Assembly: GCA_009760855.2 (NCBI GenBank) | Contig: WPIO01000031.1 | Span: 1,962,001-2,026,000 of the forward strand | Direction: 5' to 3' | Origin: Cristatella mucedo | Lineage: Eukaryota; Bryozoa; Phylactolaemata; Cristatellidae | DNA: 64,000 nt | Position numbers and translations under genes: made by a program | Notes under the pieces: generated by a model | Database searches by the model: none | What the model was told of the DNA's origin: nothing | Seen by the model: the letters and a program-made list of their open reading frames with translations, nothing else | Part shown: in pieces, positions 1 through 41,159 of the stretch | Layout: every line of letters begins with the position of its first letter | Numbering within the stretch: the first letter of the stretch is position 1

Positions 1-2180
1 GTAGTACTGTAGATTGAGTACTATTGGGAGAAGGGTGAGGAGGATTTATACGATCTCACTTGAATATAGCCAACTCCATCTTCCTCTAAACCTCCGTGAC
101 AGGTAGATGGCCGATGTGAATAAGCTGCTTTTCTAGTGGATGTTTGGGGTTCTCTCGTTTCTATTCAGACGAAATAAGCATCGAGGTTCGACAGTTTTTT
201 TTTAATTTTTTTCATCTCTTGGACGATTTCATGACAACAGGCAAGAGAATGATTAGCTTGCCTTTAAAATTCAAGATATCGTTCGGAGTTGCAGTAATTT
301 TTTCTAGAAACTGCATTCCATATGCGATTGAGGAGAATGCCTCAGCCATTTCTTTTATGCTAAATTTTCGTGACACCACCTCACGTTCGTCCGTCATCAC
401 TTGTTTCGTCTTTCTTTTTCTCAGTTTCTAATAAGATTAATTCTTCATTAGTTATTTAACCAATATCTTCATCAATGAGCTAGACGATTTCGTCAGTGTT
501 AACATCAATTTTGAGCTGTTTATTCAGACTCCCAATTTTCAGTCAAATTTGTTTCACTTCACAGTCTTTGTCAAAACCCTCAAAGTCGCTCACATATGTA
601 CGACACATTTTTTACACACGCGTTCGTACACGTCGCCGTCACATCATCCAAAGCATATTTAATGTTTTTGATGACATGTAGCATGTTGTAGCTACGCCAC
701 AATTCACCTAAATGTGAATCCCCTAGGATTTTCTGCAACAGTCTGAGAGAACGTATGCCGCAAATAATAGGTCTTAAAAGCAGCAATGACATCTTGATCC
801 AACGGCTGAATGAGAGACGTAGTGTTGTGAGGCATAACAATTACTCTCATGTTTGGATTCAACTCCCCAAGATGATTTGGATGTCCAATAGCATTATAAA
901 AAGTCATCGGGATTTTGAAGTAAATGTTCCTATCACGGCAGTAGATGCTCGCAGTTGGCATTAAACAGTGTAGGAACCAGTCTTCAAAAAGCCCCGCTTT
1001 CATCCATGCTTTCTGGTTATGGTGGTTATGCATACACAGTATTTTCTTGCTGATGTTCTTGAAGGCACAGGGGGTTGGCAGAATGATAAATCAGAAAAGG
1101 TTTCAGCTAGAAGTCTGCCCCGTTTCCTCCAAGCAGCAACGTCAGCCTACCCTTGAAAGCCAGACATTGACTTTGCTTCCTGATGTATGTGCGAACACTC
1201 AAGCGTACGTTTCAAGAAAAGCGCCGTCTCATCCACGTTAAAATATGTTCCGGAAAATCATCATCTTCCTTAATCAGTTTATCCAGCTCCCCATTAAACT
1301 TCTCCGCAGCCTCACTATTAGCGCTTGCAGCTTCGAAGGTGATTTTAATGCTGTGTTTAATTGACGCCGTGGATTGGATGGCGTTTCCGGAAGCGATCAA
1401 ACCAGCCATGGCTTGCAGTAAAACCTTGATCGTAGGTTAGATCACTATGCTGCCTTTTGAGGTCATTGAAAAGGCTCCTCGATTTAGCTTGGATGGTCAG
1501 CATTTTTAGAGGCACGTGTTTTTTTATTCTGGTCTTCTATCTACACGACCAGAAATTTCCACGTCTCTTCGATAGGCCCACTTCGATTTGCTGTGGTGAT
1601 TCTCGATTTGGTGGAAGTAACAGACTTCACAGCATCACTGATTCTTTGTTTATCCTTCAGAATAGTGTAGATGGTAGAAACGGAGAAGCCAGTTTCACAC
1701 GAGATCATGGTCACTGACATGCTAGATTCTCTTTTCTGTACGATACTCATTTTTCTCCTCAAAATAAATTGCTCACCTCTGCTTCTTTTCTCCACCAGCA
1801 GGAGAGGTGCTACTTTGGCGTTTTTCAGCCATCTCAAAATAAGCACAAAATCTAATAAAGAAGTAAATATTAGTAAATAAATAACTCAGTAATAAAGTAG
1901 TAAACCGTAAAATCACAGCATAAAACAGCTCACACGAGATCACTTTGAACACGTTTTACCTCTAGCATATCTCTCAAGCAAGAGAGAGCCATCAGTACCC
2001 ACTATGCATAGCTGTCAGACATTATTTCCCCTACTGTTTTCGGCCTTGTCAAATCTAATGAACTCACTAGGATTTTGAAAGTTATTTGGATACATATTAT
2101 TTTTATTTTTTGCATGACCTTGGCCGAGTTTGTAACTCGAAATTTTCGTAATCCGAACCTTCGTAAATCGAGGGCTGACA
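1..2180 (-). mobile_element. Decayed Tigger-like (pogo / Tc1-mariner) DNA transposon, left end beyond the window
   Basis: Minus-strand fragments in several frames line up in order with a Tigger transposase. A CENP-B-type helix-turn-helix region lies at about 1846-1541 and DDE-domain pieces at about 1033-580, with a block NTTSLIQPLDQ typical of Tigger/jerky proteins. A C-terminal piece lies at about 400-212. The end at 2110-2180 reads on the minus strand as a terminal sequence starting CAGCCCTCGATTTACGAA, like Tigger ends, and it abuts the CA repeat. The frame changes repeatedly, and where the family has an Asp-Asn pair in the second catalytic block this copy has Tyr-Asn, so it is inactive. 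The other terminus was not found and may lie left of base 1. Confidence 0.8.
212..1846 (-). pseudogene. Tigger transposase pseudogene
   Basis: This is the broken coding part of the transposon. Order on the minus strand: DNA-binding HTH segment (1846-1541), linker fragment (1409-1212), DDE core (1033-704, continuing in another frame to 580), and C-terminal fragment (400-212). At least three frame changes and a substituted catalytic Asp rule out a working enzyme. In the family the protein cuts at the terminal inverted repeats and moves the element into TA sites. Confidence 0.8.
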
Positions 2181-2201
2181 CGCACACACACACACACACA
2201 C

Positions 2202-2265
<64 letters not shown>

Positions 2266-2266
2266 G
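2179..2266. repeat. (CA)n microsatellite
   Basis: About 85 bases of CA repeats, with a few CG interruptions, directly abutting the Tigger terminus. Open frames across it encode only Thr-His or Cys-Val repeats and are not genes. Confidence 0.95.
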
Positions 2267-2322
2267 CGAACACATTATATCAGTATATATGTATATCTAC
2301 CTGTCTATAAAAGTGTATACAT

Positions 2323-2325
<3 letters not shown>

Positions 2326-2356
<31 letters not shown>
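2326..2356. repeat. (TA)n microsatellite
   Basis: Simple TA dinucleotide run. Confidence 0.9.
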
Positions 2357-2359
<3 letters not shown>

Positions 2360-2631
2360 TTATACATAGCTAGAGACGGGGTGATAGGGGAGAGAAATAT
2401 CTAGGCAATGGTTAGTAAAAATATTTATATAAATAGACGCGAGCAGCTCACTGCCCAAGAACTCGCTTCGCTGAGTCATTTAATTTCCGTCACGGGAGAC
2501 AACGATTCGCCATCTTGCCGCGTGACGGAGTGAAGGACGGACTTTCTCATTTAAATGAGTAGAGATATAGATCGAGATAGACATAGTTGGCACCGTCTAA
2601 ACTGCGCATTACCCATAGCAATGAAATCAAC

Positions 2632-2815
2632 GGTGAACCGTGATAGCACACTAGGTAAGGTGGTTGCTTTTCATGACCTCGGTCCCGATGGCGTGGATTC
2701 GAATCCTACGGTGGGCGGGCGATCCGAAGCTGCAAGCGGCGATGATAGCCGTAAAGGCTCTTCTGCCGCCATACAAAAAGAAGCCGTTCAATCAGCTAGA
2801 ATAATTTGTATGCAT
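2632..2815 (+). mobile_element. tRNA-derived SINE, family A
   Basis: The head has pol III box-like sequences: an A-box region with AGCACACTAGGTAAGG and a B-box GATTCGAATCC. A shared body follows (GATAGCCGTAAAGGCTCTTCTG, then a CAATCAGCTAG tail). The same unit recurs more than ten times in the window on both strands. Confidence 0.85.
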
Positions 2816-3631
2816 TTAGGAACAATACAGTTCTGAATAGTAGCTTGGCTTTATGTGACTGACTTTACGGTGAATCCAAGTTCTGCTGATAGGGAGAGTA
2901 GATTGAGGCCGCGATATTTAAGTCCGCACTAAAATTTGATAGTTTTAAATGGTATAAGTATAGATTACCCAGTCGTCGTATCAGCGAATAGAAAACATAA
3001 ATATATATTTCGAGTGTAAAAAATCCGTCTTCCACGATAGCTCCCTTTAAATAGACGATTTCTTCGAGCTTCGGCTCAACGCTCCACGACTCGTAGAGGA
3101 GCAGAAATGAGGCTTGCGGGGGGGGGGGGGGCGGCGGCGGTAAGACGGCTGCTGCTGGCAGCTATTTTTGTTTCTCCAGCGAGGCCGTTTTCGCACCGAC
3201 CTAACTGCACCCGCCACTGCATCGCTGCTTCGGGATCTTTTCACGGCAGTTGTCGATTCAATGCAATCTGTGTTATAACCGCACCGCCGAGCAGCAATGG
3301 CACTGTTGCTGCGCACTTAAGCACCTGCTGCTATTTTCGTCCAGAAAAATTGCATTACCACCTAGGATTGGCATTCACCTCACGGAATCTCACGCGAGAC
3401 CCGGAGACTGTCGGCCATGACTTGTACTGTGCATATGGCTAGATTGTATGGTGATTTGGCATAGATAAGTAACGTATCGATATAGGCCGACCATTGATAG
3501 ATTGGTAGACACATACCGTGCACGTGCACACACTAGGCTCAAATTGAGTCTCGAAGTGTCTCTCGGAGCAAGACACGTGGGCGTGCCGCAGCGGTGGCAG
3601 CAGCAGCAGCGGTGGTGAGCGGTGCGCCCAC

Positions 3632-32717
<29,086 letters not shown>

Positions 32718-32760
32718 TGGTCCAGCGAAGGCGCGTCAAATGAGCGGGCGTCGGCTAGGT

Positions 32761-32794
<34 letters not shown>

Positions 32795-33200
32795 AGCTGA
32801 GGCACACCCTCAGCGACCGGCGATCGGCTCTCGGACCGGCGCCTCTCAGGTGCTCTTATCGAGCTACCTTGCGGCTGTTATTCGCTCCTCGCAGCCGCCA
32901 AGCGATAGCGATTCTTGTCAGCAGCGTCTGCCGCCGGAGGCGATAAGTGAGGCCGACGATCGTTTCCGACGAGAGGGCAAGCAGCTTTAAGCGATTCGCT
33001 CGCCCTTCCGGTAGCAGGGTCGGCCTCGTTGCGGGTGTGGAGGTTGTGCGAAGACTCGGCCGATGCTCGAAAAGCGAGTGCCGGCCCGCGGCGTCGAGGC
33101 CCGCGGCGGCGGCCCGGCACTCCGATGGCTAGGAGCGGAGCGGTCTGAGAGCGTACGTCGCAAGCGCTGGAACGCTCAGCTTTTATTTCGTTGGACCGCG
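32718..33200 (-). promoter_or_regulatory. GC-rich 5' flank of the GH31 gene with a (CGG)n run
   Basis: Directly upstream of the start codon the sequence is GC-rich, with about eleven GGC units at 32761-32794, probably in the 5' untranslated region or core promoter. No TATA element was seen. The transcription start is not determinable. Confidence 0.5.
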
Positions 33201-33272
33201 GCGAGATCGAATTTTCTGGACCTAGCCGCAGCGCAGGGGCATCTCGTGTTCCCAGCGTAACAGGCGGGAGCA

Positions 33273-33443
33273 TTATGGGCCGTGATAGCCCAGGAGATAC
33301 TGTGCTCGCTCTTCACGACCGAGGTCGTGGGCTCGAATCCTGCAGTGGACAATTCTATATTGCAAGCGCTGGAGATAGCCGTGAAGGCTCTTCTGCTGCC
33401 ACATAAACGAGGCTGGTAAATCAGCTAGTATTTATTTATAAAC
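33273..33443 (+). mobile_element. SINE family A
   Basis: GGGCCGTGATAGCCCAGGAG head, GGGCTCGAATCCTGCAGTGG, GGAGATAGCCGTGAAGGCTC and GTAAATCAGCTAGTATTT tail. Confidence 0.85.
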
Positions 33444-33449
33444 CCATGC

Positions 33450-34740
33450 TGGATTATACCTTCAGGCCGGAGTATACCCGGTGTAAAAATCCGGCCTATT
33501 CTGGATTGCGCCTGGGTACATAATGGCCTGGGCCAATGTATATACTAGAGTATATTATAGCCTCGGCAAATCATATCCCTATAGGCCAAATTATAACCCC
33601 TGATATCAATAGTATTGAGAGAAATACGCATGAACTACTAATTTTTTTAATTTTATTTAAAACTGTAAGCACATAGACTTTGATTGATTCAACCAGAAAA
33701 ACTGTATTCAGTAAAAATAATTAATTTCTACGAAGATGAAGGATTAGCACTGCATCAGTTGTGTTTAGACATTAAAGTAAAGACATATACCTAACACCCA
33801 GTAACGCTCGCTCTAGTATACATGTTCAAAGTTCAACGCTGATAACAACATGGAAATGATCATGGTCGTTTTCAAAATAAAGTGCACGTTCTGTTGTTGA
33901 ATGCAGATTGAAGCTTGCTGTATAAGTAAATCAATCCATGGAGTCACCTGAATTTAGGGTGGATGACAATTTCACGAATGAATAGGTTAGCTGTGGCCAA
34001 CTCGATATGGCTTACCAGCTTGTCTGAGACTTGTCACTGAGAAGGTTTCTCTAGAGGTTCCTGTAGATCGTAAACGCACTGGGGATACTTTTGTTGTCTT
34101 ACAGTGTAGAATCTCACAAGCCGGTTATGCAATTGGTCTTCTATGTTCTAAATTATATGGTCCATGAACTAAATTTGAGATAATTTGAAAAATAATTAAT
34201 TTAGTGCTCAAGTGGGTGTCATGAAAGAACTTCGGATTTTTTCTTATTTAAGAGGTGCATTATGTTAAATGTGCACACATAAACCGTATCAAACTGTGTA
34301 CTTACGATTTCGCCACTTCCGACCACACTTTAGTGAAATTGCAGGCGTATTTGACTTCACTTCAACTTCTCTTGCCTCACTTGTTTCAATTGCTTCTAAA
34401 AGCTGCTTCAATTGATCAAATTGAAATTGTTACCTCCATGTATACGCTTTCTAGGTTTCGGCGGTATTTTTTTGTCGGATATCGGTGGAAGTTTGTTGTC
34501 TGCTGCTCTCTGTATGGATAATTGTCATAAAACAATAAATTTTAACTAAAGTTTTAATTATAATTAAAAGGTTTGGTTCTTTCAGATGGGGCATATTCGG
34601 GCCTAAGCAGGTATAGTCTGGCCCAGTCTATTTTAAACCCCTGGGTAGGTTTAGTTTGACCTACGACACCTTAACCTTCAGGGGTGCAATCTTGCCTGGG
34701 CCAAACTACATCCGGGTTTTGTCTAGGTAGAAGTTATTTC
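33450..34740. mobile_element. Unidentified transposon-like element with GGCC/TATACCC-rich ends
   Basis: 33450-33640 (AGGCCGGAGTATACCCGG, CCTGGGCCA, AAATTATAACCCC, TATCAATAGTATTGAG) is repeated in decayed form at 35340-35490. Similar words occur reversed at about 34590-34740 (GGCCTAAGCAGG, TGGCCCAGTCTATTTTAAAC, CTGGGCCAAAC). The pair of ends encloses about 950 AT-rich non-coding bases. Class unknown; boundaries approximate. Confidence 0.5.
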
Positions 34741-34789
34741 TGCCTGCTATATTTATTGGGCTCAAACCGAAGGGCAGTGACGCACGCGG

Positions 34790-35144
34790 CTCCGCCAAGG
34801 GACGCACTCGCCGAGAGGAGCCGGCGCTGTGGGCGTCGGGCACACAGCGAGCCCGCGGGTCTGCTTGAAGGTCACTTCTCCGACCGACCTTGGCGCAAAG
34901 TCCACGGCGAGCGACACTTGGGCGCTGGAGCTTGGGCAACATCGGCCCGCCTGCGAGAAAGAGTTCCAACCCACCCCCCCCCCGTAAAACCAGTCCGCCT
35001 GCGAAGCGTGCTCGTTCGACTGACGAGCCCGCGCGCGTTGAGGACAAGATACTCTATCGCTCCGCTTCGCCGACCAGTCAAGCAATCGATCCCTTGAAGG
35101 CGCTGGCGCAGCCGCAACCCACCGCCGCCGCCGCCGTCGACGAA
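34790..35144 (+). other. GC-rich stretch with a possible plus-strand exon end
   Basis: An open frame ends at a strong donor, GACGAAG then GTACGTG (35145). It encodes a Pro/Ala/Arg-rich stretch with RKTSPPAKRARS. No family was recognised, and no start or acceptor could be chosen, so this may not be coding. Confidence 0.22.
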
Positions 35145-35339
35145 GGTACGTGTATGTCATCCAAAGAGTCACGAGCAGGAAATTCAGGAGAGAATGACAT
35201 TCGCACGGAACGCAATCGCTAATGCTCCTCGCATTCCGTCGTAAAGTGTTGTCTTTGTGAGGACGAATGCTGCATGCAGCATCGACTTTACACGCTCGGG
35301 CGTGCCCCGTGGCGGTCCTATCGCGGTGTCGCAGAGGTC

Positions 35340-35492
35340 GTGGTATACCCCCAGGCCAGAGGACACCCGGGGTTAAAACGGCCTAGGCCACTTAATACCT
35401 CGGGGGTATATTATGGCCTACGCCACTTTGTACCCCACCAGGCGGAATTATGCCCCGCCGTATCAATAGTTCTGAGCGAGACACGAATGAAT
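35340..35492. mobile_element. Second copy of the unidentified GGCC/TATACCC element end
   Basis: Shares AGGCC...ACACCCGGGG, GTATATTATGGCCTA, AATTATGCCCC and TATCAATAGTTCTGAG with 33450-33640. Confidence 0.6.
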
Positions 35493-35699
35493 CTTAACGC
35501 ATTGGATTACGAATCCGCGCCGGCGCCGGCGCCGCCCTTGGCGCCTCGCTCTCCGCTCTCTCCCGTTCTCATCTTTAGGCACTCAGTACTCCGATCTCTC
35601 ACCTACCTCGTCTTTTCTACAAACTGTTTCTCGAGCCCGGATGTTGGCTACCGTACGCGTGCCGAAAGCCCTCGGACTCTGCGTACGTTTGCATTTCAC

Positions 35700-35787
35700 T
35701 TTGCAACAAATGTAAAGCGCCTACAGAGAGATTAAGTTCTCTGAGGGCGCTTTATCAAGTGAATTATTATTAGTATTATTATTACGT
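35700..35787 (+). mobile_element. LINE 3'-tail fragment
   Basis: TTGCAACAAATGTAAAGCGC, GAGAGATTAAGTTCTCTGAG, GGCGCTTTATCAAGTGAATT and ATT repeats. It follows a decayed R3 piece (about 35575-35690). Confidence 0.9.
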
Positions 35788-35789
35788 TG

Positions 35790-37460
35790 CAGAAAACTCT
35801 CCTGTGTAGTAATTCGCCTAGTCATTGCGACTCTGCGCCGTTACAGGCGAAACACGAACCTGTGGTGGCGTAATTCTGAGCGGACCTCGATTTAAGAGGG
35901 AATCTTGAAAACCCAAGATTTACTTTCCGGTTGTGAGGGGGCCGCCTTTGTTAGCGCCCCAACTTCGCAGCAAGACTCGCAGACTCGCCTATTAGCCCGA
36001 AGCAATCTAAGTGGGGCGGCGGCACGAGTAGCTGTTATTCTGATTGGGGCAGCCCAGTTCCGCCCCTCGCCGAACTTAGCGAGTGGGAGTCTAGCCGGCA
36101 CCCTTAGCCAAGCCCTTACGCGAACGCGTGGCGAGTCTCACAGATTACTAATCCGATTAGCGCCGCGGCGGCCCGTCGTGGCGCTAACGACGCCTGACTT
36201 TTCTCGACTTTGCCGTTTGACCTGTCCACAAACGAAAAGTTTTTTCAAATGCACTTAGGCCGCGACGTTTAGGAACATCGCATCTGCGTGCCTGACTAAG
36301 AGAACGGAAGAGTTGTGCCGGTAACATCACTAAAACGGTGGAGCAAATGGTGCAAGAGCATCGGGTATATTTGGAGAGAGTATTAATATTTATTAACCTG
36401 ACGCAGCGGATTTATGATCTCCCGAAGAGGTCACTTCGCAAGCAAGCCTAAGAGGATCGCAGGCGAACCTGACTGTATAGCGAACGATGGTAGCGGAAAG
36501 ACGCACGAGTCACGCACTCCGTGAAATTGCTCCAAGAGCTCGTGGCTGTAAAATGAATCCACGAGCATCGTAGCAAAAGCGGCAGTGGCAGCGCTTGTGG
36601 TAGGATTATACAGCCGCACGCGATGAGAACGGCTCAGTAGCGGCCACTGCAAAGCATTTTAGGAATTCTCAACAAATGCAAGCCGCAAGCCCTTCGGTGG
36701 ACCGAAGCCTGGCTGCCGCAGATATTGACCTGGGCAAACTCTCGATACACTCTCAGACATACGCTCAGAGGCACTGGTTATGAGTGCTTTTTTTAGAAAG
36801 GCTCGAGCCAAAGCAAAGCTACTCAGTCACTGGCGAGTCAACTGTAATGTGTTTGAAGCAGAGAGTCACAGGCACGGCTGCAGCCATACCGTAGCAGCGA
36901 AGTGACTATGACAAGCATTCTTGGCCCTTGCATGCCTCACCTCCCCCTAAGAAGCTGCGGTCCACTTGACAATATCGTGCACTATAAAGGCGAGTGAAAA
37001 TACATATGATCTTTTTCTTATTGAGCAACTTAAATGGCCGCCATCGGTATACCACACACGACTAAGTCTTTGACTGGAAAACGAGTAAAATGTAATTTAT
37101 AGATCGTCCAGAAAAGGCACAAGGCAGGTGTCACAAGCAGCACTTCAGCCGGTCGTCAATACTGCCAGCTAAATGAGTGTAAAGGACACTTCGGCCTACT
37201 ATACGGGAATGCCATTTAAAAGGAAGCAAGCATTGCAGAGCTGCCTCATGCAAGCTGGTTATAACATCCAGACGAATGACCATACTCTGTTAGAATAAGC
37301 AAATCCATGTTGACTCTTCGCTCGAACACATCCTTCCAACCAGTCAATAAAGGTCGTCACGAAAGCTATCGGCAGAATCTAGCTCAAGGAGTTACTCAAC
37401 TCTTCGTTCGTAGAGGTCATTTCAGTCATGATAACCTTAAGTAGTCCCACCATTAAAATA
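35790..37460. other. No feature recognised
   Basis: Mixed-composition DNA without recognisable coding, RNA or repeat signals. Confidence 0.5.
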
Positions 37461-37464
37461 TTGT

Positions 37465-37636
37465 ACTAGCTAATTTTACAGCATCCTTTTCTGTAGCGGC
37501 AGAAGAGCCTTGCCGGCAATCACCATCGCTTGCAGCGGCAATAAAGAACTGCCCACCGCAGGATTTGAACCCACGACCTCGGGAGCTCGATGTCAAGAGC
37601 AAACGCCTTACCTAGTGAGCCATCACGGCTCAACCA
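37465..37636 (-). mobile_element. SINE family A
   Basis: Reversed: GTAGCGGCAGAAGAGCCTTG, CCGCAGGATTTGAACCCACG, ACGCCTTACCTAGTGAGCCA. Confidence 0.87.
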
Positions 37637-37844
37637 TTAACTCCCACCGGAAACGAACCGGACAGGTTTCAGTATCATCTGCAGACATCGGGCTTTAAAA
37701 AACACCATGATCACTGGACTCTCTTTAAGTACAGACTCAGTTAGCAACCAAACAGATCTGCATATACCTTAATGCTACAAGAACTCTTTAAGATCCACCC
37801 ACCAAGCGCTCGGGCTGGTTCGGACGTCACTTGCCCATTGGCCT

Positions 37845-37988
37845 TAGGCTAGAGGTCAGGTGCTCACACAACACTAACCAGGTCGTTGGTTCGAATCCTG
37901 CAGAAGGCAATTCTTTATTGCCAACTTCAAGCAAGAGTGACAACCGCCCAGGCTCTGTTGGTGCTACATAAATGAAGTTTTTTCCGAA
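37845..37988 (+). mobile_element. Divergent SINE A-like element
   Basis: B-box-like GGTTCGAATCC with GCAGAAGGCAATTCTTTATT and a degraded body. Confidence 0.6.
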
Positions 37989-37989
37989 T

Positions 37990-40065
37990 CAGTAGACCTT
38001 TAGATTTACTTGAAAGCTTTGTAACAGTATTACAGAAGACGATAAAATGCACACAAATGCTGCCTAGCCTTAACGATGAGCTCGGCTGGTGATGCATGGA
38101 GCATTGTGGCCACTTACTAGCCATAAGAGGTTGATGTAACGAGTTCATGACAGTGCAGTGCCACAGCACTTCAACCCCTTAAGATGGCTCGGCTGGCTAT
38201 TCTCTGTCTCTCTTTCTCTCTCAATGATACAATGGTAGTAGTGGGCAAACATCAAAAGGCCAGCAGCAGCACGTGCAAACCAAGTGCTGCCGCCGGGGCG
38301 AGCTATACATGCTGGAGCACCTGCCAAGCCAAGCTGTGGCATGACGCAGTGCAGCAGAAAACATGCCGTGCAATTGCTCTCAGCTCAACGACGTGCCCAC
38401 AATAGCGTATTGTAGGAGTTTTACTAAATAAATGGATCAAGTGGACAGTCAACTCTGCAACGGCATGCTTATTCCAAGAAAGCACATTTGCAAGTCGACG
38501 TTCGTCACAGTCGAAGTTGCAACAAGAGCCCATACAGCTGCCGTGTTCATGCTTTAGAGGAATCCGTACGAAAATAATATGCAACCTTTTCAACGATGGG
38601 CAGCTTACATGCTGAGCGACGCTGGTGGTATTCAAAAACGAATCGGCTAATGCCACGACGTTTTACCTTTCTGGAAGCTCGAGCAAACACGCACGCAAAT
38701 GAAGGTTAACATTTTCCTTCACAAAAGCATTTGCTGGTGCTTTGAGGAATCACATTGGTCAAGGATAAAAAATTAAATACATACTCGCAGCACCGTGTAT
38801 ACAAAATTTTTAAGCTGTGACTAGCCAGGCGATTATATGACATATGTGACCATGCTGCGGGACAGGCTATTGATCCTTGATACAGAGGCTGTATGGAGCA
38901 GCAGCCGAAATCATGTACGCCTGGCAGACCTGCTTTCAAAAAACATCTTGACTGCCTGCAAATACAAAGAAATGCGGTTGTGAGAGGGTTGCCATCGAAC
39001 AGCCGCCGAATCGCGGTTCCACGAAGCTCAAAGTAGTACAATAAATGCGAGGTCTACATTCTACTACTAGGTGACTGCAAAACAGGATCATAGAGTTTAG
39101 AGTATACTGCAATCAAATGTCAATGCAGTCTCTAGAAACGTAGGGCATGCCACACTAAGAGCTATACATCGTGCAAGAGGGGCAAGATTTGCAAGAGGGC
39201 TGATGGCAAACACGTATCCACGGCCAACATATGAAAGTCTCTGATTCACCGGTATCTATTCAAACGAGCTAGAGCGGTAGAACACTCAATCCACGGCTCA
39301 GATTCAGTCAATAAGAATACCAACGGGTGGGTGGTATGGCCATGCAAACGTGGAGAAACTGATTGATCGGCGGCCAACCAGACAAGAGTGAGGGAACAGT
39401 GGATCATGGAGCCATGCAGTAGTGCAGTTGAAGGCAGCTTTGACTACCTACTATTCGTATTCAGTCAGCAGGAAAATAAGCAGGATAGAAAATAATGCAC
39501 TATGCCCTAAAAATGTTACAGATGCAAACGCGATGTGCTTTAGCAGAAGCCGAAGACACGTCTCTAAAAGCCAAGTCTCGTAGACACGGCAGGTATTGTC
39601 GATGGCATGCAGTGAGGTATAACATTCAGCTTCGAGCCGAGAATGAGCAACAGAGGGTAGCAGTTCCCCACCGACGGTAGAACCAGCAGCTTGAAGAGAT
39701 TCGCGATAACGTCACATTAGCCCGTCACACGTGAGCTATTGCACTACACAAATATATTGATTGCAGGCTGATCAGATAAGAAGCACCGATAAAGGGCCTC
39801 AAGCGCGTGAGACTGATGCATTTAAGTGGACTACTAGCAAACTGGAGAAGCTTGCATCTGCACTGGGTGCGGAGAAGCGGGCCGATAGCATACAAAAATG
39901 ATAGCACTTATCGGAAATCCCCCTCCGAAAAGCCACGACAACGATGCACAACTGCTGCTTGCCTCAAGATGACCGGAAAATCTCCCATTTCACGAGTGAC
40001 AAAAATGAATTAGAAACCATATGAGTGATGGTTTCTCATGGACCTGCACTGGTTCCCCCCAGCGA
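37990..40065. other. No feature recognised
   Basis: About 2 kb with no recognised coding, RNA or repeat signal. Confidence 0.5.
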
Positions 40066-40069
40066 GCAG

Positions 40070-40320
40070 CAAACCGACTTAAAGGTTCTCTCACTCAGTT
40101 TTAAGTCCCTTCATTCTCTTGCTCTGATCTAACTATAGGGAATACTTCATAATCAGAATTTGCATCACATCCCCTATTTTGACTCAATTCGTACAACTAA
40201 CCTCAAACTATTTCGGAGACCATGCATTCAATTCATAAATCCAAAGCCTCAAACTCCTGATAGCTGAAATCCACTGACTTGTGGATAATTTAAAAAAGCT
40301 AAAAACACGTTCCTCACAGC
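40070..40320 (+). mobile_element. Decayed LINE 3' coding fragment
   Basis: Matches the copy at 54.8-55.3 kb: TTTTAAGTCCCTTCATTCT, ACTAACCTCAAACTATTTCG, CAAAGCCTCAAACTC, with many stops. Confidence 0.65.
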
Positions 40321-40351
40321 ACATGCTCGGCCCATGCGAATTTTCCTTGGT

Positions 40352-40468
40352 GTGCTCACACACACACCCACACCCACCCACCCACACCCACTCACCCACA
40401 CCCACTCACCCACACCTACTCACACACACACCCACACACCTACTCACACACACACACACACACACCCT
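40352..40468. repeat. CACACC/CACTCACC repeat
   Basis: Imperfect CA-rich array with CCCACC and CTCACC units; it follows the reversed head of a SINE B. Confidence 0.9.
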
Positions 40469-40548
40469 CAGGGCTCATGCCCACGATCTCGGTAACACCT
40501 CGGTTGGAGCTAGCACCTGAACCACCACTGGGCCAAACCAGCTCGGCA
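40469..40548 (-). mobile_element. SINE family B head, tail lost to the CA-rich array
   Basis: Reversed: GGCTCATGCCCACGATCTCG and CTGGGCCAAACCAGCTCGG, matching the head of the copy at 47.9-48.1 kb. Confidence 0.7.
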
Positions 40549-40715
40549 TTGAGCTAGCTATCATAACCGAAAGGATGTGCTTCTTTTCCAGCACCTATAC
40601 AGTGCCTAGAAAGAGAGTTCCTTTCAGTGCTATACACATTTTATTAACCTTATGGCAAGTAATAAAAATAATAATATTATTATCATTATTAGTCAAAAGG
40701 TAAAAATATTTTTTT

Positions 40716-40752
40716 AGTAAAACCATAATAATATTATTATTATGGTTTTACT
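40716..40752. repeat. 18-bp perfect inverted repeat, 1-base loop
   Basis: AGTAAAACCATAATAATA at 40716-40733 is reversed at 40735-40752. It may come from a small element with (ATT)n ends. Confidence 0.92.
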
Positions 40753-40861
40753 AGATTTTGTTTACTGCACGAAGAGGATACCAAGATAGGTAGGCAGCAA
40801 AAGAAACGGGTCGACCATCAAACCAAGTAAAATAGGTCTCCAAGCTACCTGCCGTGTACAA

Positions 40862-41155
40862 GGAATACAAGCACGTAATGTAAATGCAATGTATTGCCAT
40901 CTGTAACTCCACAAAGCCACACAGACTATGCGGGTGTTACGAAGGAGAGTTTCATATAGCGCACTCACAGCCTAAACGGCTTTCGGTAAGCATTCGGTAG
41001 CCAACAGACTTCATTTCACGAAACAAAGAGAAAGTGGGCAGCATAGCTGGAGTCAGGAGAGCAGTTGAGGTAGTGAGTAGCCTGGGAGTAAGCAGCTCAG
41101 GAAGGCTGAAAAGGATGAGACATAGTCAGCAGCATGAAAGTAGTTGTCAAGACCT
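40862..41155 (-). mobile_element. Interspersed repeat family R3
   Basis: Matches 57975-58258 over its length: CTGTAACTCCACAAAG, AGCGCACTCACAGCCT, CATTCGGTAGCCAACAGACT, GAGAGCAGTTGAGGT. Confidence 0.82.
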
Positions 41156-41159
41156 TAAT

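Noticed and set aside
3000-3320. Open minus-strand frame tested as the GH31 terminal exon
   Set aside because: No similarity to the family C-terminus and no clear splice pair.
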